Assembly (NCBI RefSeq): GCF_030272615.1
Contig: NC_081410.1
Location: 121,272,640 to 121,336,639, forward strand
From: Cryptomeria japonica
Lineage: Eukaryota; Streptophyta; Pinopsida; Cupressales; Cupressaceae
DNA length: 64,000 bases
Direction of reading: 5' to 3'
Shown here: piece after piece, positions 1 through 11,820 of the stretch
Numbering within the stretch: the stretch's first letter is position 1
Layout: the number at the start of each line of letters is the position of its first letter
Notes under the pieces: model-generated
The model's input: only the letters and a program-made list of their open reading frames with translations
Database searches by the model: none
What the model was told of the DNA's origin: nothing
Made by a program: the position numbers and the translations under genes

Positions 1-2
1 CA

Positions 3-341
3 TTTTTTGTCTTTCTTCTTTGTTACTACGTAAATTGTGTTCCACTCCATCTCCCTCTTGTACAAGTAATCCGTCGATGTATCCCAACTAATTTTGTCTT
101 TTGTGGGACGTTCATCCCAGTTGCTTGATGCACACCACATGAGGAAAGGGTACAACAACAATTTAGACCTACCAACATGGATCCAATCACCATTATGGGC
201 TACTAAACCCTTGCCTGATTGCGCCATTACTATAAAATAATTCATTGCATACATCCACTCTTCCCTCACATGCTCTTGCATAACCTAGTGCACATCTTCC
301 TCCTCCCCCATCTCTACACCCCAAGCCATGAATAGGACACA
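3..341 (-). pseudogene. Relic of an unrecognised coding sequence
   Basis: Read on the minus strand, about 100 codons from roughly 305 down to 3 are open and protein-like, rich in Trp, Lys and acidic residues (for example EEWMYAMNYF and WDERPTKDKISWD). More codons with scattered stops continue upstream to about 540. I do not recognise a family. Composition and stop density suggest an old repeat-borne gene rather than a living host gene, but this is inference. The frame continues off the left edge. Confidence 0.25.
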
Positions 342-2339
342 ATATCTATATTGGTACGATATCAATACTCATACTCCATGTATCCCTCCTCGAGAAAAAT
401 GTCCATTACTTGTGTGAACAAAGGTTCTTCGATTTTAAAGATACTCCTCAACCTCTTCTTTGATATTTTTCTAAGGAATGTCGACTGTTGCTTCTATGTA
501 ATCAAAGAAAAGTTGTCTTGCATGCTCTGCTAGGGGAAGAGCACTAGTATCCATCATAGCTAACTTCACGCACCCAGAGATCCTAAACGGTACATTGGAT
601 TTTGATATTTTTTTAGTTGTCTTTGTATGTGACTTAACTACTTATAGCTATTGTTCTAGCTTTTGAGTAGTAACGATGCATATTGTGGGATCAGTTATGC
701 GCACAAAGGTCAAAAAGTACACATTTCAAAGTGTCGCCTGATACCTAATTAAAGATGTTCTAGTAATCGTCCACTCAAAATCGCCAATACTTGTGGACAA
801 ATGTCACAATGGTTTTGCACAAATGTTCCAATAATGGTGCACAAATGGGCCAATTATGAACAAAAATTGACAAAAAGTGATCGGCTATTGGTACATGTGA
901 AATTTATTAATAGGCTTTTCAAAAATTAAAACTATGACGACTATTGGGGGTCACTATGACAATAAGTGTGCGGTTATTAGAAATATGATGGATACTAGGC
1001 TCTTCCCCTATGCTACACCACTCGTCGCTCTTCTTGTTCTCACCTCTCAAAACTTCTCTAGGCAGTATGAGAGAAATAACATCCTTGTCATTAAAAATAC
1101 TCCCATCAATCTATTCGTAATAATTACCCTTTACTTACCATAATGATCTCTACAAATGATGGCATACAAGCGATCTTAAACCTCGAAATGAATTTCTCGG
1201 TAATCTTCCCACATCTCATCTAACTGACTCTTATTAAATGATACCACTAGCTTGGACAGGGTGTTCTCTAGTGTGTTCCCACACCATAATGTGTAGGATA
1301 CTTTGAAGTCATTAAATGAAACTAATCAATTCCTATAATTTTGATATATATTCAATTTCCAGGCTACCCCATCCCCCTTTATTGTTGATTTATAACTATT
1401 AAAGAATCTACCTCCAAGTGTAGTTTTGAAATGGTTAATTTTTTCACCATTTTGATGACAAAAAATGCAGCTTGTGCTTCAACCTCATTGTTTGATCCTT
1501 CTATCAACTTCTTGGCTCGCATTGCAACGATACTACTAGTCCAGTCCTAGGCTACATATTTCGCCCTTGAGGGGCTCGAGTTATCTTTTAACACCCCATC
1601 AAAGTTTACTTTGACCCATCTGTTTATTGGTTTGATCCATTCAACAACTCTATTTTCCTTCTCATTTGGATAAACCTAGGTAGGCCCATTAATATACCAT
1701 GACTATATCAATTTTTTTTTTTTAAATAATGGTATATAATTTTAAATTCGATATGACTGTGATTTTGATAAATATCATAAAAAATGAGTTATAAAATTTA
1801 CCATAAAGATAGTTTAAACTTAAATTTTCTTATTTTTCATGTTTTTCTAAGCTAACATTTATGACAAAATGTAAAAGTTAGGTTTCAATCAAAGACATCT
1901 TTGAGCCTACTTTACCAACATCCCTCTAAAAATAGATATGCTACTCGTAAGACAAAATAAATTACTCTACATAAATAAAAAATAAAATAATTCTCAAATA
2001 ATTTCAACCTAAAATAAACTACATTTATTTAAGAGTTAATTTATTAATTGTTTAAAAAATATTTTCATTTAATTTTTATTTTTTTTAATATTAAATATAG
2101 ACAGAAAAAACCTGTACATCATCAAATTGCTATCACAGTATCAGGTAAACAGACCAAGAAGCAGTATGAGATTTCCTATTAGTTATGCACATAGCACTAC
2201 AGTGAAAATGGGCCTATATAGTGACTCCTACTATTCCTGACCATATACATTGACTCGTACATTGATTAAGTATATAAGATCATACAATGCTTAACCATAC
2301 AAAATAAGACTAGTACATGACTCAAATAACATTGCCCAA
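342..2339. other. Unannotated AT-rich DNA left of the LINE
   Basis: Apart from the upstream tail of the relic frame (to about 540), I see no supportable gene. Around 780-860 the phrase 'gcacaaatg' recurs with small changes, and 1700-2100 is very AT-rich. Likely degraded repeat sequence. Confidence 0.4.
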
Positions 2340-2598
2340 AGTTTAGTTGTCAACCCAAGTAGTCCACCACATGGGGCCTTCCATCCAGATGATGATTTTA
2401 TTCCAATTTACTGCTCCCATTGCAACTAGTTGTTGAGCCTGGTATTCTTTTTTCACTCACTTGCCTTCATTAATTTCATGCATACACGCTTCCAGAGCAT
2501 TGACAAATGAGGATCTTTCCACCTTAAACTTGGACTAGGTGTATCCATGGGAGAGATATGAGAGGTAAACTCTGGTTGTGCCATTTTCAATGAACCGC

Positions 2599-3545
2599 TC
2601 AAACTTTTTCACTGAAAGCCTCATCACACTTGTGACTTGCAATGCACCATTGTAAAAAATGATAAAGACTCAATAAGCAATCTACCCTTTCCTTGAAATT
2701 TATCTTCATTCCCGAGTGACCAAATAGCCCAAAACATTTTCCCTGATAAAAGAGCCCAGAAAATATTATTGTCCTTCTTAATACCATTAATGAACCCAAA
2801 CATAACATCATAGTAAGAAAATTTATTAGAGAAATTGATACCAAAAAGATTCCAAATTTCCTTGGCCACAATACATTAAAAAAAAATGCTTAATGGATTC
2901 TAAGACTCTGTAAATACTGTAGATACCATTAGTCTATTGCAAAATCTTGATAGGCAATCTGTGCAAAATGAATAACCACTTGAACCCTTTTTTGATGGGC
3001 ATGATAACATTGTGCCACAACCCAGTGGTAAAAACTTTTTGCTAGCTATTATTGTTGCAATTCAAGTTCCAAACAAAATTAATATGATTAATCAGGTCAA
3101 TATTACAACAAAGAGTATTATAAACAAATTTAGCCTTGGTGTTCATCAACAAGGTACCATCCATCCATGTGAAAAATGTGAACCTGTTTTCTACCACTGA
3201 ACACTGCTTGGGAAGACATTTTATAAGAGACATTTAACTAAGTGATGGGTCTCCAAAATTTAATAAGGGACTTGTCCCCATATTTGGGGAGTAGCTTAAT
3301 TACCTCTTTATTAATCTCAGCTCTTAGAGAACCTTTTTTAAGGCTTCCTCATACACCTGTAACATGTCCAATCCTATCCACTCTTTAACGTCCTTATAGA
3401 ATTCAGTAGGTAAACCATCAAGGCCTAGGGCCTTGTCATTGTTAAGAGTGACAATGGCCTTAAGGATTTCCTCAATTGAGATTGTCTTCTTGAGCATACT
3501 AGCCTCCTTATTCGATTTTTTTTTTGGAATAAGTGTTTTGCACAT
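2599..3545 (-). pseudogene. LINE ORF2 RT start and zinc-finger tail, broken
   Basis: The open stretch 3545-3324 reads EEILKAIVTLNNDKALGLDG then PTEFYKD. This is the conserved entry to the L1 reverse transcriptase (DKA-G-DG-P-EFYK). The catalytic palm with the FADD-type motif is absent: sequence passes directly to material like the zf-RVT region (3233-3042) and then WNLFGINF / FWAIWSLGNEDKFQGK (2869-2624), typical of the C-terminal end of plant LINE polyproteins. A large internal deletion is the simplest explanation. Confidence 0.7.
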
Positions 3546-4439
3546 GTCCCTTGCAAGATGACTAGATGAGGCATTTCCCTAAAAGGAAAATAATTTCTTA
3601 TAGTAGAGAAAGAATGCATCTTTAATGTCATTGTTGTCCACCAACTCTTTGCCTTCTTCCCAAACTCTATCAATCCTTTCTTTGAACTCCTTCTATCTTA
3701 GGAGGTTAAATAAAAATTTAGAACCCTTGTCCCCCTGTTCTAACCAATTAATCCTAGCCCTTACCTTGATTGCTTAGATCTTATGATTCTAAATTCCCCT
3801 AAGAGAGTTTCTAGTTTGAGACAACAATTGCATTAGATCTTGATTGGCGGGGTCCATTTGAGTTTGAGCTTCCAACCTCATAAGGTTGTCAACCAAATCC
3901 CTTTCAAGTTTCCTCTCATCCTTAGCTTTTTTCTTGCCTATTGTCTACAACAAGATCCTCCAACTATTCACATTTTTGTTCCATCTATCAATGGTTGAAC
4001 CAACATGGTAGTCCCATTTGTTAATCTATTTAATCATATAGATAACACATCTAACATCCTAGTCCTCAAGAAGGCTAGTATTGAGGATGAAATTATCCTC
4101 CCTCTTAATAGGCATGCCAACATTTGAGTTTAATGCAATGTGTGCTTTGATAGGATGGTAATCCAATAGGGTGTAGGGGTATACCCTAACAGTGGAACCA
4201 TCATCCTCTAGTTGGAAGGAGAGTAAATCTTTGTTAGCATAGAATCTATCAAGCCTACAATATATTATTCATCTTCCTTGCTAGTAGTTACACCAGGTAT
4301 ACCATATGGACCCATATTCACTCTTCTTTCCTTCAAGGGGATCAAATAACCTAAGTTTATCCTTCATCCTAGCTCAGTATAGTTTCTCCCCACATTTCCA
4401 CTCCAGCTCTAGGCCTCCTGACTTATCTTCCTAATTCTC

Positions 4440-4863
4440 AATCATGTTGAAGTCTCCTCCAATAATCATGGGACATCCTAGAGAGTACACAACCACTTCC
4501 ACAAAACAATCATTTCTCTGCAATCATTCGATGCATAAAGGGAGCATACCCCAAATTTAGTATCCAAATTGCAAACAATGGCCCACACAACTCTATTACA
4601 AGGGGAGCATCCATTATTCACAACCTTATTTTTCCACTTGCCCCCTATCAAAATGACTGCTCCCCCCTTGCCTTTGTTATGATTGGTAGAAAAATGGGGT
4701 GGCATCCTTCTAGATAAACTTAAGGTTCATATCCAATGTGAACTTGGTGGCTTTAACTTCTTGCAACATCAATATATCAATAAGCTTATGTTGCATTTGA
4801 AACCTCTTGATAATATGTTTCCTGTCTGGGGTCTCAAGACCCCTACCATTCCAAGTTCTAAAT
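4440..4863 (-). pseudogene. LINE ORF2 endonuclease domain, broken
   Basis: The minus-strand reading from 4863 gives TWNGRGLETPDRKHIIKRF, followed by DILMLQEVKATKF. This is the N-terminal signature of apurinic-like endonucleases of plant L1 elements (WN-RGL then LQE-K, the Glu being catalytic in the family). A stop interrupts soon after (near 4706), and a second open piece (4705-4478) continues the domain. The enzyme would nick target DNA to prime reverse transcription. Confidence 0.75.
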
Positions 4864-4879
4864 ACAGTTTAAATTCATG

Positions 4880-6921
4880 AGAAATATTATTGAATGATAT
4901 CCGTGGCAACCTGAAAGTTGTCAAAACATTTAGGAAGTTCCTTATTAATATCCTTCTTCTTAGGCAGAGTAGACTGCTTTCCTTTAGGTCTCCCCCTCTT
5001 CCTCTTGGCTTTAGTGAAGATGCCATTACCAATGGGAATCAACACCTCACATTCATCCTTCTTGTTCCTTTTGGCTAGACATGACAATTGATCCTCTCTA
5101 GGGATCGACTCATTGGATACTGACCCAATTTCCAGGTAAGACTCTAATGGATGAGTTTCATAATTATCTACTTGAAGGCTCACCTTGGCTTTATCATATA
5201 TGATAATGCCCAGGTTTTGGTTTTTGTAAGAAGCCTCATTTCCTATAAGAGGATCGACAGTAATGATGTTACAAAAAGAATCATCTTTGTCAACACCAAC
5301 ATTATGGTTATCATTGGAAAGATTCAATTCTCTGTGAGGTTAGACTAAAGGAGTAACCTGCATATCGCCAAGGGGAGGAGAATCACCATCAATTTCACCA
5401 TCTTGAGGGGTCTCATTGTGAGATTCCACAAGAGTGTTCAAATTATTTGAGAGTTTCAAGGGAGAAAACCTCCCATTAGGGATAGGAAGATAAACTGTCT
5501 CACCCAACATCACAAAGGATTGTCTCCTTTCTTTGATATCCCTAACCATGGTTTTGAGAATAAAACACTTATTTCTTTTAGTCACACTAATCATTGGCGA
5601 CAATGATTGAGAGTCATTGTCCATTAGAACCGAGATAGGATCAATGGGAGGTGGTACTATAGAGGATTGTGTGATTTCCATCGAACAATTTGTATTCTTC
5701 TTAAGCTTTTTTAGGGCAAGCTGTTGAGCATTCTTGCACATGGACTTGTGAACCTTGTGTTGGATAAACTGGTCATGCAGTTCCTTCTTATTGTCTCTTA
5801 TTTGAGATAACAAGATAACAATGAAAAAATGAGGCAAGGGGCTAGCATTGAATTCTCCAATTTTAAGGGATTTATAAAAAATGGGCAGAGTAGTGACAAC
5901 AACCCTCACTGCCTCCTTCAAAGAATTGAGGTGTTCCAACATCGGTGGTTGAGTATCACTTGCAAAATACTCAATTGAAGTCTAAGAAGATGGAACTAGA
6001 TTACTACCATCTTCTCTCAGGGGACCCCCCTTAGGGGACCTATTAGGTTTATCAGGAGGTTTTCGCTTGGATAAAATGGACAATTCCTCTGAATATGGCC
6101 TTCTTGTCTGCAGAGAAAATAAACATTAATTCCACCAAGGGCTTCAATAATGTAGACCAAGGGGTCATCATCGACCTTGATTTCTAAGAACTTGGGGAGA
6201 TCTTTCCTAGGATTAACAGATATTAACACTCTAGCATCCATAGGAGGAACCAAAGATTGGGTGTTATCCACCCTAAGCAACTTGCCAGTTGATCCCAACA
6301 ACTAGGGTATGAAGTTCCAAATAAGAGGGGGTAGGTTTTTAACCACAATCCACCTAGGACAAGATAGAGTCAATATCTCATCATAAATAACCTTGAGTGA
6401 CCATTTGAGAGCCCTAAAGGTACAATTTCCAATAGACCAAAATTGTTTTTCAAACACTACCACTTGGGATTAAGGGTCATTGAAAAAAATAATAAAAAGC
6501 CCTTTTTGGATCATTGTGCAAAATGAAAAATGAAAACCTAATCTTTTCATTCAAATATTTTTAAACCATTCATCTAAGAATTTGCAGGCTAGGCTCTTAG
6601 TAATATCCATGGCTATGAGAAACACAACCACATTTTTCAACTGTAACTTCTCATTATTTAAAGCATCTATCATTTCAGTATTAGGAGAAATAGCAAGGCT
6701 AGACACATGTAGGGTAGTTTGCTTACTTGTTCCTCCTCTTGACTGGCCATTACCTACGAAAAGAGAGACCAAATTGGCATCAAATTTCGCAGAACTAGGC
6801 ACAAAAAATGGGTTTAGATTAAAGCTGATTTGAAGGATTTGATGCCATTTACAAGGGCATCTTCTTTATTATTAACACGAGGAGCTGAATTAATATCCTC
6901 ATTGCTAGGAGTCTCACCCAT
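4880..6921 (-). pseudogene. LINE ORF1 (gag-like nucleic-acid-binding protein), broken
   Basis: A start codon at 6921 opens MGETPSNEDINSAP, then stops and frame changes follow. Open stretches lie at 6301-6017, 5942-5340 and 5327-4887. Near 6120 the motif FLCRQEGHIQRNC matches the second half of a CCHC zinc knuckle, but the first cysteine position reads Tyr, so the finger is damaged. The segment before it (DARVLISVNPRKDLP) resembles the domain that precedes the knuckle in plant L1 ORF1 proteins. Such proteins coat LINE RNA. The C-terminal stretch carries a basic AKRKRGRPKGK motif, AT-hook-like. Confidence 0.65.
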
Positions 6922-6990
6922 ACGAGCGCATTAATCACACCTAACCTCGCAAACTAGAAGAGCCAACCAACATGAACAAGAATTAATGTA

Positions 6991-8105
6991 GAGAGGAAAG
7001 ACAAGAACAAGCAAGATAACTTGCCTTGGTGGAGGTTGTATGACCTCCTCCACACCCTTGTGGAAGACCCCTGTGCTAGGGTGAAACCCTAATAGGAATT
7101 ACCTCAAAATTGCATAGCAATCATTTTTCTTTAATTTTTTTTCAATAATTATTAATTATTTTATCATAATTTCTAATTTAATTTTTTTTTATAATAAATT
7201 TGTTATTTTATTTAAGATAATTGTCAATTCTTTGAAAAATATTCTTTTAATATTTTTACTGTGTTTCTTCCATTAAAAAATTTCATTCCAATATAATAAA
7301 ATAAATGAAAATAAAATTTCAATGAATAAAATAAAATTATTTTTTAATAATTATAAACTAAAACAAATCACATCTCTAAACATCCTGGAATTCTTTCATA
7401 TCTTAGCATTCTCTAAACATCTTGATGATGGATCAGAGAGTGCGATCGGAAATATTGATGCAAAAAAAAGTCACACAATCAAATCCAGAAAACAACTATA
7501 TATATAAATTACATATATTTATAATAAATAAAATATTAATGTAATCTGTTTGATTTATCAATAGAAGGCTCTACCCCCATAATGACAGAAATTACTTATT
7601 AAAATAAAAATAAAAATTATTTCTAATTTTATTGTTATCATATTTTAAAAGCAAATACTATGCCAATGCCTAGACTTGTTTAATATATAGATTACATACA
7701 TCTAAGACCAACTAATTGAATTATATGTATACTAATGTTTATTCAATTACTAAAACCTGGCGAAAATATATTTCCTTTACACTTATAAAAGTTATAAACA
7801 AAAAGGAACAGATAAATAATTAAATTCTGTAAGGTATTGGTCTACGCTAGCCTACCCAACTAACCACCCGGTTTTGTAATTTCTTTTGCAACAGGGTCCA
7901 ATGGAAATGATCATAACTTGACAATTTAACAGAATTCGATCTCGCTCCTCCAAAAAGTTCAAACAAAACAGAAAGCCATTTCGCCGCCTCGGCGGAGGTT
8001 CGAATCTCACATCTGTCACGTTCACAAAACATGTCAGGGGAGACCTAGGCTCGAATCCCAGATACCAATTTCATTTATTTTGATCCCTTTACCGATCAGA
8101 CCGCA
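6991..8105. other. TPLATE: Intergenic and probable promoter / 5' UTR region of TPLATE
   Basis: AT-rich sequence between the LINE and the TPLATE start codon. A TATA-like TATAAAA lies at 7784-7790, about 315 bp before the ATG. Whether it is used cannot be told from sequence. Sequence becomes GC-richer from about 7980 toward the ATG. No other gene seen. Confidence 0.35.
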
Positions 8106-8718
8106 ATGGACGCCATATTTGCACAGATCCAGTCGGATCTCCGTTCGAACGACGGGCTGCGTCAAGCGGGAGCCCTCCTGCAGGCCTTGCAACACTCGGC
8201 AGCTGGCAGAGATATCTCGTCTGTTTCAAAATGCGCCTGCGACGAAATCATCGCATCACCTGCCTCAGCCGTCTGCAAAAAGCTCGCCTTCGACCTCATC
8301 CGCTGCACGCGCCTCACTGCTGACCAGTGGGAAATAGTATGCAAAGGCATAAAAAATGACTTTGATTTTCCTGATCCTGACGTGACAGCTGCCGGGGTAT
8401 CCTTTCTGTCCGCGATTCCCTCCTACAGGCTCGGCAAGCTCATCACAGACTGTAGCAAAGAGATCACCAACTGCCTTGTATCTGAAAGCGACAAGCTTCG
8501 TTACGCAATTACTGAAACCCTAGGATCAATTCTCGCCCGGGACGATCTTGTAACTCTTTGTGAAAGTAATGTTAATTTATTGGACAAAGTAAGCTCCTGG
8601 TGGAAGCAAATTGGCAACAATATGCTGGATTCCTCTGATGCGGTCTCCACGGTCGCCTTTGAAGCCATAGGAAGGCTATTTCAGGAATTCAATTCCAAGA
8701 GAATGAGCCGTTTGGCAG
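8106..8718 (+). CDS. TPLATE: TPLATE, exon 1 (start codon, 204 codons + 1 base)
   Basis: TPLATE is the founding subunit of the eight-member TPLATE complex, which works with AP-2 and clathrin at the plant plasma membrane and cell plate. The translation MDAIFAQIQSDLRSNDGLRQ and later SPASAVCKKLAFDLIR, FPDPDVTAA and RLFQEFNSKRMSRLAG matches the family N-terminus closely. This is the start of the alpha-solenoid trunk, related to the trunks of AP and COPI large subunits. The ATG at 8106 is chosen because the family begins MD..FAQIQ.DLRSND. The exon ends in phase 1 at GCAG|GTAGGG; the Gly codon is completed by exon 2 (GG), giving LAGDK as in the family. Reading on past the splice site meets a stop at about 8802. 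No frameshift or internal stop. Identification is from family knowledge, not a search. Confidence 0.97.
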
Positions 8719-9256
8719 GTAGGGGAAGTTTTATTTTAGCACACATTGTTCTTAGAAGTTGTGATATACAGCGAGTTTCCTGGAATCAACCGCATAATAT
8801 TTAAATTGTCCCGGGGAATTCGTATTTTTTCTTGACGAGAACCTTTTTCGTTTTGTTTTTGTATTTGCTTCAGATTTTATATATAGAACCGAGATTGATG
8901 CAGGAAAACATTTCTCGAAGCTCTTCTGGATAGCTTGCGTATTACTTTTTGCCCTACGCAGGTTACGCAGTAGAGCTTCTTTAAAAGATTAATCAATATC
9001 ATATTGTAGAGTGTATATATATAGTTTCCTTTAATTAATTGAGTTCAATCTTCATTGTTAGAAAAGGTTTCTGGATCCAACTACATTGGAGTTTCTGGGA
9101 CCCTGGCAATGTTAAAAGTTCCAACGCAGTTTTATGGAATCCTTTTCTAATAATATGCCTCTGAAAGCTTAAAATCTCGGATCTTCATTTTCAAATGCCT
9201 AATGCATTTGTTAAAAAAATGATAGTATTAACAGCTAAAGTGTTCCCTATTGGCAG
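8719..9256 (+). other. TPLATE: TPLATE intron 1
   Basis: 538 bp with GT (8719) and a TTGGCAG acceptor ending at 9256. T-rich. I see no inserted element. Confidence 0.9.
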
Positions 9257-9777
9257 GGGATAAGCTTATTCCGAGTGAAAATTCTTTGGCAATTCGATCA
9301 AATTGGGTTATTGCCACAGCCAATTTTGTTTGGAGCGGACGTAATTTGCTTATAGCCAGGTCTTTAGTGCTTCCTGTGGAGAGCTTTAGGGTTACGGTAT
9401 ACCCTCTGGTTTATGCATCCAAGACAGTGGCATCTGGGGTTATTAAGGACCTGAAGAAGCTTTCTGGGAACGGCAGGGGCAATGATGGAAGCCCTATGGG
9501 TCCTTCCGAGTTTGATAATGCAGAGATAATGGTTGGAGTATCGGATGTGGTTTCGCACCTTGTACCATTTTTGAATTCGTTGGATCCAGCGTTGGTTTTT
9601 GAGGTGGGGATCAATTTACTTTCGTTGGCAGATGTCCCTGGAGGGAAGCCAGAGTGGGCTTTTGGGTCAATTACAGCAATCCTTACACTTTGGGATCGGA
9701 TGGAGTTTTCTGCAGCGCGAGAGAGCATTGTAAGGGCTGTGGCTACCAATCTGCAGTTGCTGGACATTCATGTGCAG
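9257..9777 (+). CDS. TPLATE: TPLATE, exon 2 (trunk solenoid)
   Basis: The exon continues the trunk domain: GDKLIPSENSLAIRSNWV, then ARSLVLPVESFRVTVYPLVY and a region ending NLQLLDIHVQ. Joined to exon 1 it keeps frame (613 + 521 bases = 378 codons) and ends in phase 0 at CAG|GTTTGT. The stretch around GNGRGNDGSPMGPSEFDNAE is low in hydrophobic residues and likely a loop. No damage seen. Codon use is normal for a host gene and unlike the A+T-rich flanks. Confidence 0.97.
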
Positions 9778-11032
9778 GTTTGTAGAATCTGAAGAATTAG
9801 TTTTGTTTTGAGTGGCAGTAGCTTGTGGTTTTCTGTTCTTGATCCAGGTATTCATTTGTCATTGTTAGTACTATCAGTATAAAAGGCTAAGATGTTGTTG
9901 TAGTCATGAATATTACACAACCACCTCCCAGATATTGGAAGATCTAGTTGTCTGCTACTGCTATTTTCCTGCTTCAAGTGATGAATTTATATTTTGTTCT
10001 ACTTTTGTTTATTCATTCCTTCTCTTCTTGCTTCATTCTAAAGGCTCAAATGACCCAATGGTAAAATGTTTATAGATAATTTGTGATGTATATAAGCCTT
10101 TGCTCCTGCAAATCAGTCTAAAGGTTCAAATACTCTGTCCTGAACATCAACTCCTTTAGAAGGCACTATTCCTACAATTCATAGTCGGGGCTATAAATAA
10201 TAACAAGAAATACAGAAATTAGATATGAAAGAATTCGTGTTCACTCTATACCAAAATGATATGACACTGTTTTATAATTTATAATAAAAAACAGATACAA
10301 AAACTGGACGCCTTAGTAGAGCTTGTTTTGGACAACGAAAAGAAAAATCACTACCCCACTCAGCTTACCCCAACTCTAATACATCTGACCTGCTCTTCTT
10401 CCCAGATCACCTGCTTCATCCAGAAAAGAAAAAACTCTGCCCACAAAAGACAAAATTTCAATTGAAATCCAGAAAAGACAACTATGCGTTCCCAAAAGGG
10501 ATACCTTCCCAAGGATAAGTCCATAACAGCTGCCACTACAGGTCGCTACAAAACAAAATTCAACACAAACTAAATATAGGGAACCGACGGGAGAGCGGGG
10601 AACCCCCCATAAAGAGGCCAGTTAGATCAGTTTGCGATCCATGGCCTGTTGATTAAACCCGATTATGTAGAATTCTATCTGCTATCCTCAACATGATTCC
10701 TTCTAGATCATGCTATTTTGGCTAATTCGGATCGTCTTTACTTCCAAAACTATGTAGGTTTCTTGCAAACTTATCTTTACCTTTTGATTGTTTCTTTTCC
10801 CTTTGTGAAAAGGTAAAATAAAAAGACAATTGTGCTGTGTTTACTTGACTTTTTTGTGAAAGTCATAACTGAAGGATATGATGAAAAAATAAACATGTTT
10901 ACATGACACATCTCTTGTTGGATATTGCAGTGCACGTGTTTGTGTTAAATATTAAACCCTGAAATTGATACCTTTTCTCAAATACCACAGTAACAATAAG
11001 ATGGAACTTTGTTTTTTGTGATTTCTATACAG
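9778..11032 (+). other. TPLATE: TPLATE intron 2
   Basis: 1,255 bp with GT at 9778 and a T-rich tract before ATACAG ending at 11032. No coding remnant recognised. The stretch 10300-10660 is A/C-rich and repeat-like but I cannot assign it. Confidence 0.85.
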
Positions 11033-11629
11033 GTTTCTCTTTTTAGAAGATTGCTTCTTATGGTCAGAAATTTAAGAGCAGAATCAGATCGAATGCATGC
11101 TCTTGCTTGTATTTGTCGGACAGCTCTTTGTGTTGATCTTTTTGCTAAGGAGAGCGTACGTAGAGGGCAAAAACCACATGCTGGAACTGATATTACTTCA
11201 CTTTTTGAAGAACGGAGGATTAAAGAGGATTTAAACAATGTCATGAGTAATAGTTTGTTTCGAGAAGAATTGGTGGCTTCTCTAGTTGAAAGCTGTTTTC
11301 AGTTGTCCCTTCCTCTTCCTACACAGAAAAATTTGGGCACTGAAAGCAGAGTGATTGGAGCATTGGCTTATGGCACAGGTTATGGGGCAATGAACTGGAC
11401 AGAATCTGCATTGGAGGTTGTGGAAATTTGTAGGCCTTGTGTGAAATGGGATTGTGAAGGAAGAACATATGCAATGGACTGTTATTTGAAATTACTCGTG
11501 AGGTTGTGCCATATTTATGATACCAGGGGAGGTGTTAAGAAGGTTAAGGATGGAGCTTCACAGGATCAAATTCTGAATGAAACACGACTGCGTACTTTGC
11601 AACAGCAGCTTGTCAAAGACTTATCTGAG
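11033..11629 (+). CDS. TPLATE: TPLATE, exon 3 (trunk solenoid)
   Basis: 199 codons in phase 0 at both ends: VSLFRRLLLMVRNLRAESDR through GYGAMNWTESALEVVEICRP, DCYLKLLVRLCHIYDTRGG and ending QQLVKDLSE. These blocks are among the most conserved of the family trunk. The acceptor is TACAG|GTTTCT and the donor GAG|GTACAT. Exon 4 resumes with VNTPR, exactly as expected. The exon is intact, although a 47-kb intron follows. Confidence 0.97.
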
Positions 11630-11820
11630 GTACATGATTTCTTTTGTAGACTTTGTAGATGGAGTACATAGATAGTCCATTTCTTGCAAGTCCTTTTTTA
11701 TTATGCATTATTTACATCTTTGCAAAACCTTTTAATTAGATTTAAATTGGTTATGCGCTCACATCTGCAATTTCTAGTATTTTCTTTTAACCGAATGATG
11801 TTGCCAAGAGCTTTCATATA

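Larger units (their letters stand above)
2340..6990 (-). mobile_element. Decayed L1-type LINE
   Basis: Minus-strand fragments follow the order of a plant L1 element: an ORF1-like region with a zinc-knuckle remnant (start codon at 6921), an AP-endonuclease block near 4863-4440, a reverse-transcriptase start near 3545 and a C-terminal zf-RVT/RNase-H-like tail near 2870. Frames are broken by many stops, and most of the RT palm (between about 3324 and 3230) is missing, so the copy is dead. It ends about 1.1 kb upstream of TPLATE. Boundaries are approximate; no target-site duplication was identified. Confidence 0.8.

Noticed and set aside
7981..8060. tRNA-like B-box phrases (GGTTCGAATCTC near 7997 and GGCTCGAATCCC near 8050)
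   Set aside because: No A box, acceptor stem or cloverleaf can be drawn; at most a SINE-like trace before the TPLATE start.
8719..8804. Reading TPLATE exon 1 on to the stop at 8802-8804
   Set aside because: The family continues LAGDK, supplied by exon 2 through consensus GT-AG sites at 8719 and 9256; the read-through is intron.
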